Positions 51,455 to 59,073 are shown, numbered from the stretch's first letter. The stretch is 64,000 nt of DNA from Streptococcus castoreus DSM 17536 (GCF_000425025.1 NZ_KE384294.1:148462-212461); one strand, 5' to 3'. Numbers and translations are program-made. Notes: generated from the sequence alone by a model not told the origin.

Positions 51455-51730
51455 ATGGCATTAAGCACACGAAACATCAAGCAACAAGGCAACCAAATCG
51501 CTGAGTTGCTCCCACGTATTGAAATTATCCAACAGCTAGGCAATGCTTTATTACTTGCCGATAATGCTGGAGCAGATAGCACTATTTTACACCATCAAAT
51601 GAAACAAGCATTTAGTGTTATTTTTGAAATGACAGAACAACTATATCAAGATTTAGATTTAATCGCTTGTAAATTGATAAATTGTGATGATGATAAAGAA
51701 TTGGAGGTTATTAGACAACATGAACGATAA
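51455..51730 (+). CDS. Island protein of unknown function (91 aa)
   Basis: Helical, acidic. Start MALSTRNIKQQGNQ behind CGAGGT; the ORF begins 7 codons earlier without a good signal. Overlaps the next gene by 11 nt. No recognisable domain. Confidence 0.6.
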   Translation: MALSTRNIKQQGNQIAELLPRIEIIQQLGNALLLADNAGADSTILHHQMKQAFSVIFEMTEQLYQDLDLIACKLINCDDDKELEVIRQHER

Positions 51731-51923
51731 GATTTTAAGTAACTATGAATTGCTATGCACAGAGCTAGTAAATGTTATCAGCACTTTAGAGATAGCTATT
51801 AGTGATATTAACCCAGATAAAGCAATATCCCTTGTAACAGTAGCAACTAATGGGTTAAAGCATCTTGTTTCAGAACACACAGAATTATCAGATAAATTTT
51901 TCAAGGAGTATGGCAATGAATGA
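51720..51923 (+). CDS. Island protein of unknown function (67 aa)
   Basis: Starts MNDKILSNYELLCTEL after GGAGG; helical and acidic, somewhat like the preceding protein in size and composition. Overlaps both neighbours. Confidence 0.55.
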   Translation: MNDKILSNYELLCTELVNVISTLEIAISDINPDKAISLVTVATNGLKHLVSEHTELSDKFFKEYGNE

Positions 51924-52119
51924 ATTAATCCCAACATTGACTGAAAGTGTTATCTTGATTATTGTTTCCTTGGCTATTCTAATTTTATTATGGCGTTATG
52001 AGAGCTATATAGAGCTTGATAATAGCCCACAAACTGACAAGGTGGAGGAAAACACCACAGCCCACGTCCAAGAGCGCTATGGTGCCTATGTATGGCTTGC
52101 AGGTAAGAGATTTAACTAG
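51916..52119 (+). CDS. Small single-span membrane protein (67 aa)
   Basis: One strong membrane helix (SVILIIVSLAILILLW, about 9-24) then a polar tail. Start MNELIPTLTE placed 7 nt after AAGGAG; overlaps the previous gene. No family recognised. Confidence 0.55.
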   Translation: MNELIPTLTESVILIIVSLAILILLWRYESYIELDNSPQTDKVEENTTAHVQERYGAYVWLAGKRFN

Positions 52120-52129
52120 GAGGCATTTC

Positions 52130-52183
52130 ATGATTTACACAATAGATATTTACCCAGACAGGCAAACGGAGGTAACAGAATGA
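52130..52183 (+). CDS. Possible 17-aa peptide
   Basis: ATG with AGGAGG in front encodes MIYTIDIYPDRQTEVTE. Its stop overlaps the next start (ATGA), so it may serve as translational coupler. Confidence 0.35.
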   Translation: MIYTIDIYPDRQTEVTE

Positions 52184-52530
52184 CACTACCACCGCTTCCA
52201 GAGAATTATAAGCGCGTGCTTAATCTTATCAAGGTAGGGGCTGACAACCCCACAACAGGGGCAGAAATAGCCCTTATTTTGAAGTTAGAAGAAAGGACAG
52301 TACAAAGTATAATCAGCCGTTTAATCACGCGCTATGGCGTTCCTATCATTGGCGTAAGGCATGGCTTTAATCGTGGTTACTTTATCCCAGCAGATAAGGC
52401 TGAGCTATTAGACGGCGCTAAAGCTTTTTATAATCAAGTACAGGAAGAACAAAAGCGCCTAAGTGTTTTGTTAAATGCTGAGCTTGATAGCTACAAGGAA
52501 CTACTGAAAGGGGTTGATATGAATGTTTAG
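52180..52530 (+). CDS. Winged-helix-type island protein (116 aa)
   Basis: Residues 10-70 read as a helix-turn-helix (NPTTGAEIALILKLEERTVQ then SIISRLITRYGVPI) followed by a helix. Probably DNA-binding, in front of the replication genes. RBS GGAGG. Confidence 0.65.
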   Translation: MTLPPLPENYKRVLNLIKVGADNPTTGAEIALILKLEERTVQSIISRLITRYGVPIIGVRHGFNRGYFIPADKAELLDGAKAFYNQVQEEQKRLSVLLNAELDSYKELLKGVDMNV

Positions 52531-52795
52531 CCTAAGTAAAGAAAGTGAAAATAGCCTAAAACGTGGCATATTATCGCTAATATCTGGGTTTCTAAAAGAA
52601 TATCTGAAACCCAAACCACGTATAACAGGCTTAATCACTCCCAAACAGATAAAAGATGAACTGGATGTAGATTATAAAACTTTGCAACGTTGGGAGCGTG
52701 CAGGCTTAAAAAGGCTTACCCCTCCTATCGAGGACACGCGCAAAGTCTTTTATAAAATTGATGACCTTTTAATATTTTTAGGAGCGGAGAAATGA
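52523..52795 (+). CDS. MerR/excisionase-like DNA-binding protein (90 aa)
   Basis: GLITPKQIKDELDVDYKTLQ and RWERAGLKRL form a MerR-type HTH at about 40-65, then a short tail. Similar proteins are excisionases or replication regulators; which one cannot be told. Overlaps both neighbours. Confidence 0.6.
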   Translation: MFSLSKESENSLKRGILSLISGFLKEYLKPKPRITGLITPKQIKDELDVDYKTLQRWERAGLKRLTPPIEDTRKVFYKIDDLLIFLGAEK

Positions 52796-53658
52796 CAATA
52801 TATGAAAGCCGTGGCTTTGGGTCTTTACTTTATCCATACAAGGGAAAGCTAGAACCTTTTGAATATATCTCTAATTTTAAACCCTTGGAAGTCCCTAAAG
52901 GTACTGATTTAGAAGAATATAAGCGAACACAAGCCCCCTACTGTTTAAGTGGTAAAGTCACGCCAGAGAAAAACGGTAGCTATAAGCGAAACAATGCAAG
53001 TCTTATTTATCGTGATTTGATTTTCCTAGATTATGATGAGATAGATACAGGCGTAAACCTACCTAAAACCGTTTCTGAGCGACTTTGGGAGTATAGTTAT
53101 ATTATTTACCCAACTATCAAATACACCGCAGAAAAGCCCCGTTATAGGCTTGTAGTAAAGCCTAGCCATAACATGAATGAGACAACCTATAAGCAGGTAG
53201 TCAAGGAGATAGCGGATAAGGTTGGGTTACCGTTTGATATGGCAAGTCTTACATGGTCACAGTTACAAGGCTTACCTGTAACCACAGGCAACCCAGAAGA
53301 ATATCTGCGCTATATTAACCATGGGGAAGATTATCCAGTACCAAAAGCAAGGCAGAACCGAGCAACTCAAAAGAGCACTACTCCTTACACACTTAAAACC
53401 AACGGTCAGAAATCTATCACAATGCGCGTGATAGATCCCCTGTTACATGGCTTTGGAGACGAGGGAGGGCGTAACATAGCACTCACGCGCTTTGTGGGGC
53501 TACTGCTTAATGAATGGGTTGATTGTGACGTAGAAACAGCCTATGAGCTTACACTGATAGCAAATAGCGTTACTGACAGCCCAATACCACAAAGAGAGTT
53601 AGATAGAACTTTTGAGAGTATTGTGAAATCTGAAATTAGAAAGAGGTCGAGAATGTGA
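52792..53658 (+). CDS. Primase-polymerase-like replication protein
   Basis: 288 aa. IFLDYDEIDTG resembles the metal-binding acidic motif of archaeo-eukaryotic-type primases, and AEKPRYRLVVKPSHN resembles the later strand with basic residues. The C-terminal 80 residues look like the alpha-helical PriCT domain. Paired with the helicase (overlap 4 nt), as in phage satellites and plasmids. Confidence 0.72.
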   Translation: MTIYESRGFGSLLYPYKGKLEPFEYISNFKPLEVPKGTDLEEYKRTQAPYCLSGKVTPEKNGSYKRNNASLIYRDLIFLDYDEIDTGVNLPKTVSERLWEYSYIIYPTIKYTAEKPRYRLVVKPSHNMNETTYKQVVKEIADKVGLPFDMASLTWSQLQGLPVTTGNPEEYLRYINHGEDYPVPKARQNRATQKSTTPYTLKTNGQKSITMRVIDPLLHGFGDEGGRNIALTRFVGLLLNEWVDCDVETAYELTLIANSVTDSPIPQRELDRTFESIVKSEIRKRSRM

Positions 53659-55178
53659 ATATCAATGAATTACAACAGGAATTAGATAATGCTAAACAGA
53701 TTAAAAAGCCCAAAACCATGAAAGAACTATACCAACTGTTACAGTCATTAGGCGAGACATGGCGAGATGAACACAAAGAGGAAAAGGAAATCACCAAAGG
53801 TAACAGAAAAGGCGAGGTAGAAACAAAAATACCACGCCCTAGTGTTGCTGAGGTAGCTAATATTTTACTCAAAAATTGCTACTTTACCTTTATTGGATAC
53901 AGCAAGCTAACAGACAGTAGCCAGCTCTATTTTTACCATTTAGACCTAGGCTATTATATTGCCAGCCGTGATATAGTCAATAAACTTATTCTAAAATTTG
54001 ACAGCAGGCTAACATCTAAGCGATTTACCGAAGAAGTGATTATTTTTCTAAGGACAGAAACAAAAATCAAGCCCCCTATGCAGGAAAGCTATTTAATACC
54101 AGTAAGAAATGGCATTTTTAACTTACATACTAAACAATTAGAGCCATTTAACCCTAAGCATGTTATCACAACCAAGATAACCACAGCATACAATCCAGAG
54201 GCTAAAAAACCCCTTTTAGGCGGTTGGTTCGATTTTGATAAGTGGCTAGGGACTCTTGCTTGTGACGATAAGGAAATCATTACACTACTTTGGCAAGTTA
54301 TGAACGAGGCTATCAATCCCAACCGCACGCGCAAAAAGATGGTCATTTTAACTGGAGATGGGAACAACGGAAAAGGGACATTTCAAGCCCTATTAGAAAA
54401 TCTGATAGGTAAGGAAAACATTAGCAACCTAAAACCCGACCAATTCCAAGAACAGCACCTACTTTCAGCGCTTAATGGAAAGGTTTGTAATATTGGTGAT
54501 GATATTTCTGATAAATACCTAGACAGTGTTTCCGACCTAATGAGTATTGTCACAGGCGATACAATCCAAGTAAACCCTAAACATTTACAACCTTATGAGG
54601 CTAGTTATCGCCTATTATGCATCTTTTCTGGTAATGGTATCCCTAGAAGTCGAAACAAATCGCAGGGCTGGTACAGGCGTTTGTGTATCGTACCGTTTAA
54701 TGCAGATTTTAATGGCACAGTAGAACGCCCAGAAATCAAAGACGATTTTATTAAAAACAAAGAGCTTTTAGAGTGGGTACTCTATAAAATCCTAAATATG
54801 GCAGAGTTTGATAAATTCATTGAACCCAAAGCAGTTAAAGACATGTTAGATGAGTACAAAGAGGACAATGATTTTTATTATTCTTTTGTGGTTGGCACTT
54901 ATATTCCTAATGGCTATCATGAGTTGCAACATGTTCCCTTACCCATTATCAAACAATGTCTAGAGGAATTTACAGAGGACGAGGGGATAAAAAACGCTAA
55001 CCTATACAGCTTTGGAAAAAAAATAACTGCTGTACTAAATAAAGAAGTTGCTGATATTTATAACTTAAAGACTGGGCGCGTGCCATTAGACGATTATAAT
55101 ATCCTTGACCCTAACGGTTGGCATAGCCGAAAACTTCAAGGAGTACCTAAGGGAGTACACAGAAATAACCAAGAATAA
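53655..55178 (+). CDS. D5/P4-family replicative helicase
   Basis: 507 aa from a GTG. D5_N-type region about 100-230, then superfamily 3 helicase: Walker A LTGDGNNGKGT (about 232-242), Walker B near VCNIGDDIS (about 277-285), and sensor/Arg-finger region FSGNGIPRSRNKSQGWYRR (about 324-342). Unwinds the island origin, which lies directly downstream. Confidence 0.9.
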   Translation: MNINELQQELDNAKQIKKPKTMKELYQLLQSLGETWRDEHKEEKEITKGNRKGEVETKIPRPSVAEVANILLKNCYFTFIGYSKLTDSSQLYFYHLDLGYYIASRDIVNKLILKFDSRLTSKRFTEEVIIFLRTETKIKPPMQESYLIPVRNGIFNLHTKQLEPFNPKHVITTKITTAYNPEAKKPLLGGWFDFDKWLGTLACDDKEIITLLWQVMNEAINPNRTRKKMVILTGDGNNGKGTFQALLENLIGKENISNLKPDQFQEQHLLSALNGKVCNIGDDISDKYLDSVSDLMSIVTGDTIQVNPKHLQPYEASYRLLCIFSGNGIPRSRNKSQGWYRRLCIVPFNADFNGTVERPEIKDDFIKNKELLEWVLYKILNMAEFDKFIEPKAVKDMLDEYKEDNDFYYSFVVGTYIPNGYHELQHVPLPIIKQCLEEFTEDEGIKNANLYSFGKKITAVLNKEVADIYNLKTGRVPLDDYNILDPNGWHSRKLQGVPKGVHRNNQE

Positions 55179-55196
55179 TAAGAAGTATCAAAGTTT

Positions 55197-55460
55197 GTGA
55201 CCGTGTGACCAAGATGTGACCAAGATTTTAAAAATCGGTCACACGCTGAAACCCTTGATAATACTGACTTTTTACCTCTAAATTATCAAAATGTGACCAT
55301 GTGACCAAGTTTTTTATTTATATATATAGGAGTTGGAAATCATTTCATCTTTTTTATATAAATAATTTTTTTCAAAATCGGTCACAAGGTCAATACCATA
55401 GCTAAACCCTTGATACTACTAGCTTTTTGAACGTGACCAAGATTTTTGAAAGTTGGTCAC
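55197..55460. other. Probable replication origin of the island (iteron cluster)
   Basis: Nine copies of a hexamer in 264 bp: GTGACC at 55,197, 55,205, 55,216, 55,293, 55,301 and 55,433, and the inverse GGTCAC at 55,237, 55,380 and 55,455. Several extend to GTGACCAAG. They flank an AT-rich stretch (about 55,307-55,375). The arrangement resembles origins beside rep genes in SaPI-type islands. Confidence 0.72.
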
Positions 55461-55513
55461 AAAAGCTAAAATTTTACATAATTTTTCTTAAAGCAGAAAA
55501 TGGAGACTAAAAA

Positions 55514-55945
55514 ATGACAGAAAATGACTACCTAGAACAAGCTGAAAAAGATAGATTAGAACTGGAGAAACGCCGCCTAAATTATATGGCTGATGACACA
55601 CCTATTGAGCCTAGCGATATTCCTAAACTAATGGAAATAGCTAAAAAGTTACAAGCAGAGGATACCAGTCTGAACATTTATGAACTGTATAAGCACCCAG
55701 AAGCGCGTGCTAAACTATTCTCACAGATAACTGAAGCTTGTTATATAGCTTTGAATGCTACACCGACACAAGCCCAAAGATTGACATTTTGCGACTATCT
55801 AGAACAGCAATACGAAAACACCTTAAAGAAAATGATTGCCAGCACAGACAAACAGGCACTAGGTGAGTTACTAGATTTGTTAGAGCTACCAGCAAGCCAG
55901 TTTATCCGAGATATAGCAATCAGTGGGTTACTAGCCAAAGGTTGA
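55514..55945 (+). CDS. Island protein of unknown function (143 aa)
   Basis: Soluble, mostly helical, charged N-terminus (DYLEQAEKDRLELEKRRLNY). No motif recognised. It follows the origin region and starts a new transcriptional block. Confidence 0.6.
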   Translation: MTENDYLEQAEKDRLELEKRRLNYMADDTPIEPSDIPKLMEIAKKLQAEDTSLNIYELYKHPEARAKLFSQITEACYIALNATPTQAQRLTFCDYLEQQYENTLKKMIASTDKQALGELLDLLELPASQFIRDIAISGLLAKG

Positions 55946-56014
55946 ACAGAGAGGCACGCGCCTCTTTTGTTGTTTAATCAATAAATTTGGGTTTTGCCAA
56001 TAAAGGAGAGGAAA

Positions 56015-56515
56015 ATGATTGAATTGACCATAGAAAGCATAACCAAACCATTGAAACAAAAACGCTTATCAAGAGTATCCGGTAAGTTAAAGGGAGTAGG
56101 TATCACTATTGACCTTAATAACCTAACTGTTAACTACGGTAGCCAACAGATAAACCTAGCTAGCATACCAGGCACTTATGGAGGTGTCCGCTACTTCTTT
56201 CTTTGTCCTGATTGTGGTAGGCGGTGCAGGAAACTTTATAAGCAATATCTGTATTTTGGTTGTGGGATGTGTCAACAAGTCTACAAGAAAACACTAAACC
56301 GAAGTAAAACAGATTGTCAATATTATTTTGAGCTAGCTTTCAAAGAGGCTAGAAAGATAGACCCTAGTTACTATCCCCAAAAAGGATACGTTGATTATGA
56401 CAATTTTCCTAGCAGACCAAAAAGAATGAGGGCTAAGACATACTGGAAACATTACAGAAAATTTACCAGCTATTTAGATAAAGGGTTGAGTTATTGGCTA
56501 GGCGGACTTAAATAA
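56015..56515 (+). CDS. Zinc-ribbon-like island protein (166 aa)
   Basis: Two Cys pairs, CPDCGRRC and CGMC, spaced by about 20 residues, suggest a zinc-binding ribbon in a basic protein. Start at MIELTIESITK after AAGGAG. Nucleic-acid binding is likely, function unknown. Confidence 0.65.
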   Translation: MIELTIESITKPLKQKRLSRVSGKLKGVGITIDLNNLTVNYGSQQINLASIPGTYGGVRYFFLCPDCGRRCRKLYKQYLYFGCGMCQQVYKKTLNRSKTDCQYYFELAFKEARKIDPSYYPQKGYVDYDNFPSRPKRMRAKTYWKHYRKFTSYLDKGLSYWLGGLK

Positions 56516-56631
56516 ACAGGGTGCATTTACAAAATAAACAAATAAAGAACGCTCTATTAGTTCCCAAAACAAATAAACTTACTCAATCGAACAAAGAACG
56601 AACAAAGAATACGCGCTTTTTTGATATAATC

Positions 56632-56640
56632 ATAGTCATA
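56632..56640 (+). promoter_or_regulatory. Extended -10 promoter before the ArpU-like gene
   Basis: TGATATAAT, the same nonamer as at 57,192-57,200, 58,355-58,363 and 58,439-58,447. Confidence 0.5.
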
Positions 56641-56655
56641 GCGAGGTATTAAATT

Positions 56656-57042
56656 ATGTTTGAAATCAATATGACGATTAACGAGCGACTAAGAGACATT
56701 AGAGATTTGAAAGATGCTATTTCTAGTTTAGAAAATGATAAACTTGAACTTGAGAAAACTTATCCAGTACAGTCTAGGAGAATTAGAAAGAAAAAAGCAA
56801 GATTATTGGTAGCAATACGAGGAATTAAAGTAAAACGGCAACGTATGACAGATTTAATCAATCAGCTATCAGACGAAAACCAACGTAAAATTTTGACCTT
56901 ACAATATATCGAAGGAGTAAAAGACAAACATCTAGTAGAGGTAAGCGGTCTAAAAGATTATAGAGAAGTCTCTAGCATTAGACAAAAAGCTATTAAGAAC
57001 TTAGAGCGGTTACAAAAGCAACTAGAACAGCCTCAAGCTTAA
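56656..57042 (+). CDS. ArpU/DUF1492-like late regulator
   Basis: 128 aa: coiled-coil N-terminus (about 8-45), then LINQLSDENQRKILTLQYIE and a sigma-70 region-4-like HTH (LVEVSGLKDYREVSSIRQ). Proteins of this kind regulate late phage gene expression; in a satellite it might sense or mimic the helper programme. Assigned by pattern. Confidence 0.6.
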   Translation: MFEINMTINERLRDIRDLKDAISSLENDKLELEKTYPVQSRRIRKKKARLLVAIRGIKVKRQRMTDLINQLSDENQRKILTLQYIEGVKDKHLVEVSGLKDYREVSSIRQKAIKNLERLQKQLEQPQA

Positions 57043-57101
57043 ATTTAGCCCTATTTTAGCGCGTGTTTTGCTTTATCCGATAAATTAACCATACAGCAAC
57101 T

Positions 57102-57137
57102 AAAAGCCCTTAGAAACGATTTTAGGGGCTATTTTTG
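57102..57137 (+). terminator. Terminator between the ArpU-like gene and hicAB
   Basis: AGCCCTTA and TTAGGGGCT arms, with T run. Confidence 0.65.
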
Positions 57138-57171
57138 ATAACTGATATTAGACAAAATATTATCTTTTTAC

Positions 57172-57200
57172 TTGAATACGTGTAGCACGTGTGATATAAT
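57172..57200 (+). promoter_or_regulatory. hicAB promoter with embedded operator
   Basis: TTGAAT, 17-nt spacer, TATAAT. Between the two boxes lies the palindrome ACGTG-TAG-CACGT (57,178-57,190). Confidence 0.75.
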
Positions 57201-57225
57201 AATGTTGTCAGGAGGTAAAAGCGCT

Positions 57226-57408
57226 ATGCCTATGACACAAAAAGAAATGGTTAAGCTACTTACCGCCCATGGTTGGACAAAAACTAAAGGTGGTAAGGGG
57301 TCTCACGTTAAACTTGAAAAAGTAGGCGAGCGACCTATAACCATTCCCCACGGTGAAATTAACAAATACACCGAAAGGGGTATCAAAAAGCAAGCAGGGC
57401 TGTTATAA
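57226..57408 (+). CDS. hicA: HicA toxin (mRNA interferase)
   Basis: 60 aa double-stranded-RNA-binding-like toxin that cleaves mRNA. TAHGWTKTKGGKGSHVKL contains the catalytic GSH His, and ITIPHGEINKYTERGI is the family end. Start MPMTQKEM after AGGAGGT. Confidence 0.92.
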   Translation: MPMTQKEMVKLLTAHGWTKTKGGKGSHVKLEKVGERPITIPHGEINKYTERGIKKQAGLL

Positions 57409-57447
57409 AAGCAGTCCCTCGCTTGTCTTTGATTTTGGAGGTAAACT

Positions 57448-57900
57448 ATGCTTGTCACTTATCCAGCTTTATTTTATTATGATGATACAGACGGAGCTAG
57501 CGCCCCTTATTTTGTCACTTTCCCAGACTTTGAACATTCAGCAACTCAGGGCGAAGATATGGCAGACGCTATGGCAACGGCTAGCGATTGGTTAGGTATT
57601 CATCTAGCTGATTATATTGAGAATGGGCGAGATATTCCCACACCTTCCCCTATTAACGCTTTATCATTGGCTGATAATAACCCTTTCCGTGATGATAAGG
57701 ACATAGAGCTAGTTTATGACCCTAGCAAGTCTTTTGTATCTATGGTTATGGTTGACGTTGCTGAGTATCTAGGCAGTCAAGAGCCTGTAAAGAAAACACT
57801 AACTATTCCACGTTGGGCGGATACTTTAGGGCGTGAGTTAGGGCTAAATTTCTCACAGACCTTAACAGACGCTATTGCAGATAAGAAAATTCATGCTTAA
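57448..57900 (+). CDS. hicB: HicB antitoxin
   Basis: 150 aa: N-terminal RNase-H-like fold (YPALFYYDDTDGASAPYFVTF... QGED) that binds HicA, and a ribbon-helix-helix DNA-binding end (TIPRWADTLGRELGLNFSQT). Neutralises HicA and represses the promoter. Confidence 0.92.
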   Translation: MLVTYPALFYYDDTDGASAPYFVTFPDFEHSATQGEDMADAMATASDWLGIHLADYIENGRDIPTPSPINALSLADNNPFRDDKDIELVYDPSKSFVSMVMVDVAEYLGSQEPVKKTLTIPRWADTLGRELGLNFSQTLTDAIADKKIHA

Positions 57901-58011
57901 CACTATCTAACTTATATGATAGGGCTAAACCAGTACACTAAAACAGATAAACTGCTAAAGTGTAAGGTTAGCCCTATTTTGTATTTTTACACAATAAGGA
58001 GTAATTTTAAC

Positions 58012-58221
58012 ATGGCTAAACCTAAAGAAAAATGGACACCAATAATAACCCACATTGCCCCTAAAGGTACTGAACTAGCAGACGGTACAATATTAGACAA
58101 AGAAACCACCTTATCACAAGAAGAATTTGCTAAAAATCCCCCTGTTATTCCAGCAGGACACCCTTTTTATAATATTTGGGCTAGGATAATCAAAGAGAAG
58201 ATGGAAAAGGGAGAGTTATAA
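58012..58221 (+). CDS. Island protein of unknown function (69 aa)
   Basis: Start MAKPKEKWTP after AAGGAG, 10 nt away. Small, basic, no motif. Last protein gene of the island. Confidence 0.55.
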   Translation: MAKPKEKWTPIITHIAPKGTELADGTILDKETTLSQEEFAKNPPVIPAGHPFYNIWARIIKEKMEKGEL

Positions 58222-58369
58222 CATCAAGATACTGTACGTTTCCGCTTGATATTCGCTTGAAATTGTTTTGTTAAGGTCAACAAATTTGATAACCACGCGC
58301 TTTTAGGTAGCTTATCTTTTCGATAGATAAAATAACTAATGCGCGTGATAAACATGATATAATATATTC

Positions 58370-58439
58370 ACAGCTGGAGGCTTGCATAGTCTAGCCGATT
58401 AGGGAGAGTTAACCCGTGAGGTCAAACGCTCCTTTTTTT
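58370..58439 (+). ncRNA. Candidate small RNA 1 at the island right end
   Basis: After TGATATAAT (58,355-58,363) comes a 70-base stretch with a GGCT/AGCC hairpin. It ends in a terminator: outer GGAG/CTCC, inner GTTAACC/GGTCAAAC, seven T. No ORF. Confidence 0.5.
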
Positions 58440-58453
58440 GATATAATATAGCT

Positions 58454-58551
58454 ATCAGCAAAATACTAGATAACTAAAAAAGCACCTTGTGGGGTGCTAG
58501 TTTCTTGCCTGCTGAACTCATTATTTGATTGACCTATTTTAGGTCTTTTTT
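58454..58551 (+). ncRNA. Candidate small RNA 2 at the island right end
   Basis: Starts after TGATATAAT (58,439-58,447). Contains AGCACC/GGTGCT (58,481-58,498), the CTTGCCTGCTGA element shared with int leader and the other RNA, and a terminator GACCTA/TAGGTC with T run (58,531-58,551). The AGCACC hairpin also has a T-run on the minus strand. Confidence 0.45.
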
Positions 58552-58571
58552 GTTCACCTTTTTGTGGACTT
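58549..58571. repeat. Right attachment site attR (23 bp)
   Basis: Identical to 47,992-48,014; begins inside the T run of the last terminator of the island. Confidence 0.85.
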
Positions 58572-58620
58572 TGGAAGACTATTAAAGAAAATCTATGACT
58601 AAAATTTTTCAAAAAGTCCT

Positions 58621-58692
58621 TAAAAATATAGCTCATAAATGCCTAAAGGACCGTATTCTAAGCCATTCTTGAAAATCTCTTCAAATGTCATG
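58621..58692 (-). pseudogene. Remnant of a second DUF2829 gene
   Basis: Minus-strand ATG starts MTFEEIFKNGLEYGPLG and stops after 23 codons. Its first six residues, the ribosome-binding site and about 30 bp of leader (TATAAACGTTGATTT) match the intact DUF2829 gene on the other side of the island. Probably a tandem paralogue truncated before or during island insertion. Confidence 0.55.
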
Positions 58693-58728
58693 GTTTTCTC
58701 CTTTATTGTCTATAAACGTTGATTTGAT

Positions 58729-58745
58729 AAGGTTTCTTAAACCTT
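58729..58745 (-). promoter_or_regulatory. Leader hairpin of the DUF2829 remnant
   Basis: AAGGTTT pairs with AAACCTT, 3-nt loop, at the same place as the hairpin before the intact gene. Upstream, CTAGTAAGT occurs twice (58,779 and 58,793), 14 bp apart. Confidence 0.45.
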
Positions 58746-59073
58746 GTAATGAGTTGTTTTATAAATTGTTGTCATTTTCTAGTAAGTTAAAACTAGTAAG
58801 TACTTTTTCATTTCTATTATATCGCAAGGGCTAAGAAAAGCAAACAATGACTTGCTCATTTAAACACCTAACCCATGATGAAACACCTTGTCAGGACATC
58901 AACTCGTCATTAATCAATCATAATTCGTTAACACTTCTAATATCAAAATTTCTCCTTATAAAAGATGTTGGTTAGTCAGATAAAACAAAAAACAACTGAC
59001 AAATGATTTTCACTATGAAAAAACAGTTAATGTTAAACATTACCCTAATAATAACTTTATTTAAACTTTATCA

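Larger units (their letters stand above)
47992..58571. mobile_element. Integrated phage-satellite-like island (10.6 kb)
   Basis: Bounded by 23-bp direct repeats, with integrase at the left end, CI/Cro-type switch, primase and D5 helicase, an iteron cluster, and accessory genes. No structural, packaging, lysis or transfer genes are seen. This content fits a phage-inducible chromosomal island that borrows a helper phage's particle. I cannot tell its family by name. Confidence 0.8.

Noticed and set aside
52523..52795. Naming the MerR-like protein as excisionase
   Set aside because: Excisionases and replication regulators share this fold; position beside the primase argues against a firm choice.
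47992..58571. Island as a complete prophage or an ICE
   Set aside because: No terminase, portal, capsid, tail, lysis, relaxase or type IV secretion genes are encoded between the attachment repeats.
48800..58571. CRISPR-like array among island repeats
   Set aside because: The GTGACC repeats are 6-11 bp, irregularly spaced and in both orientations; no uniform spacers or cas genes.
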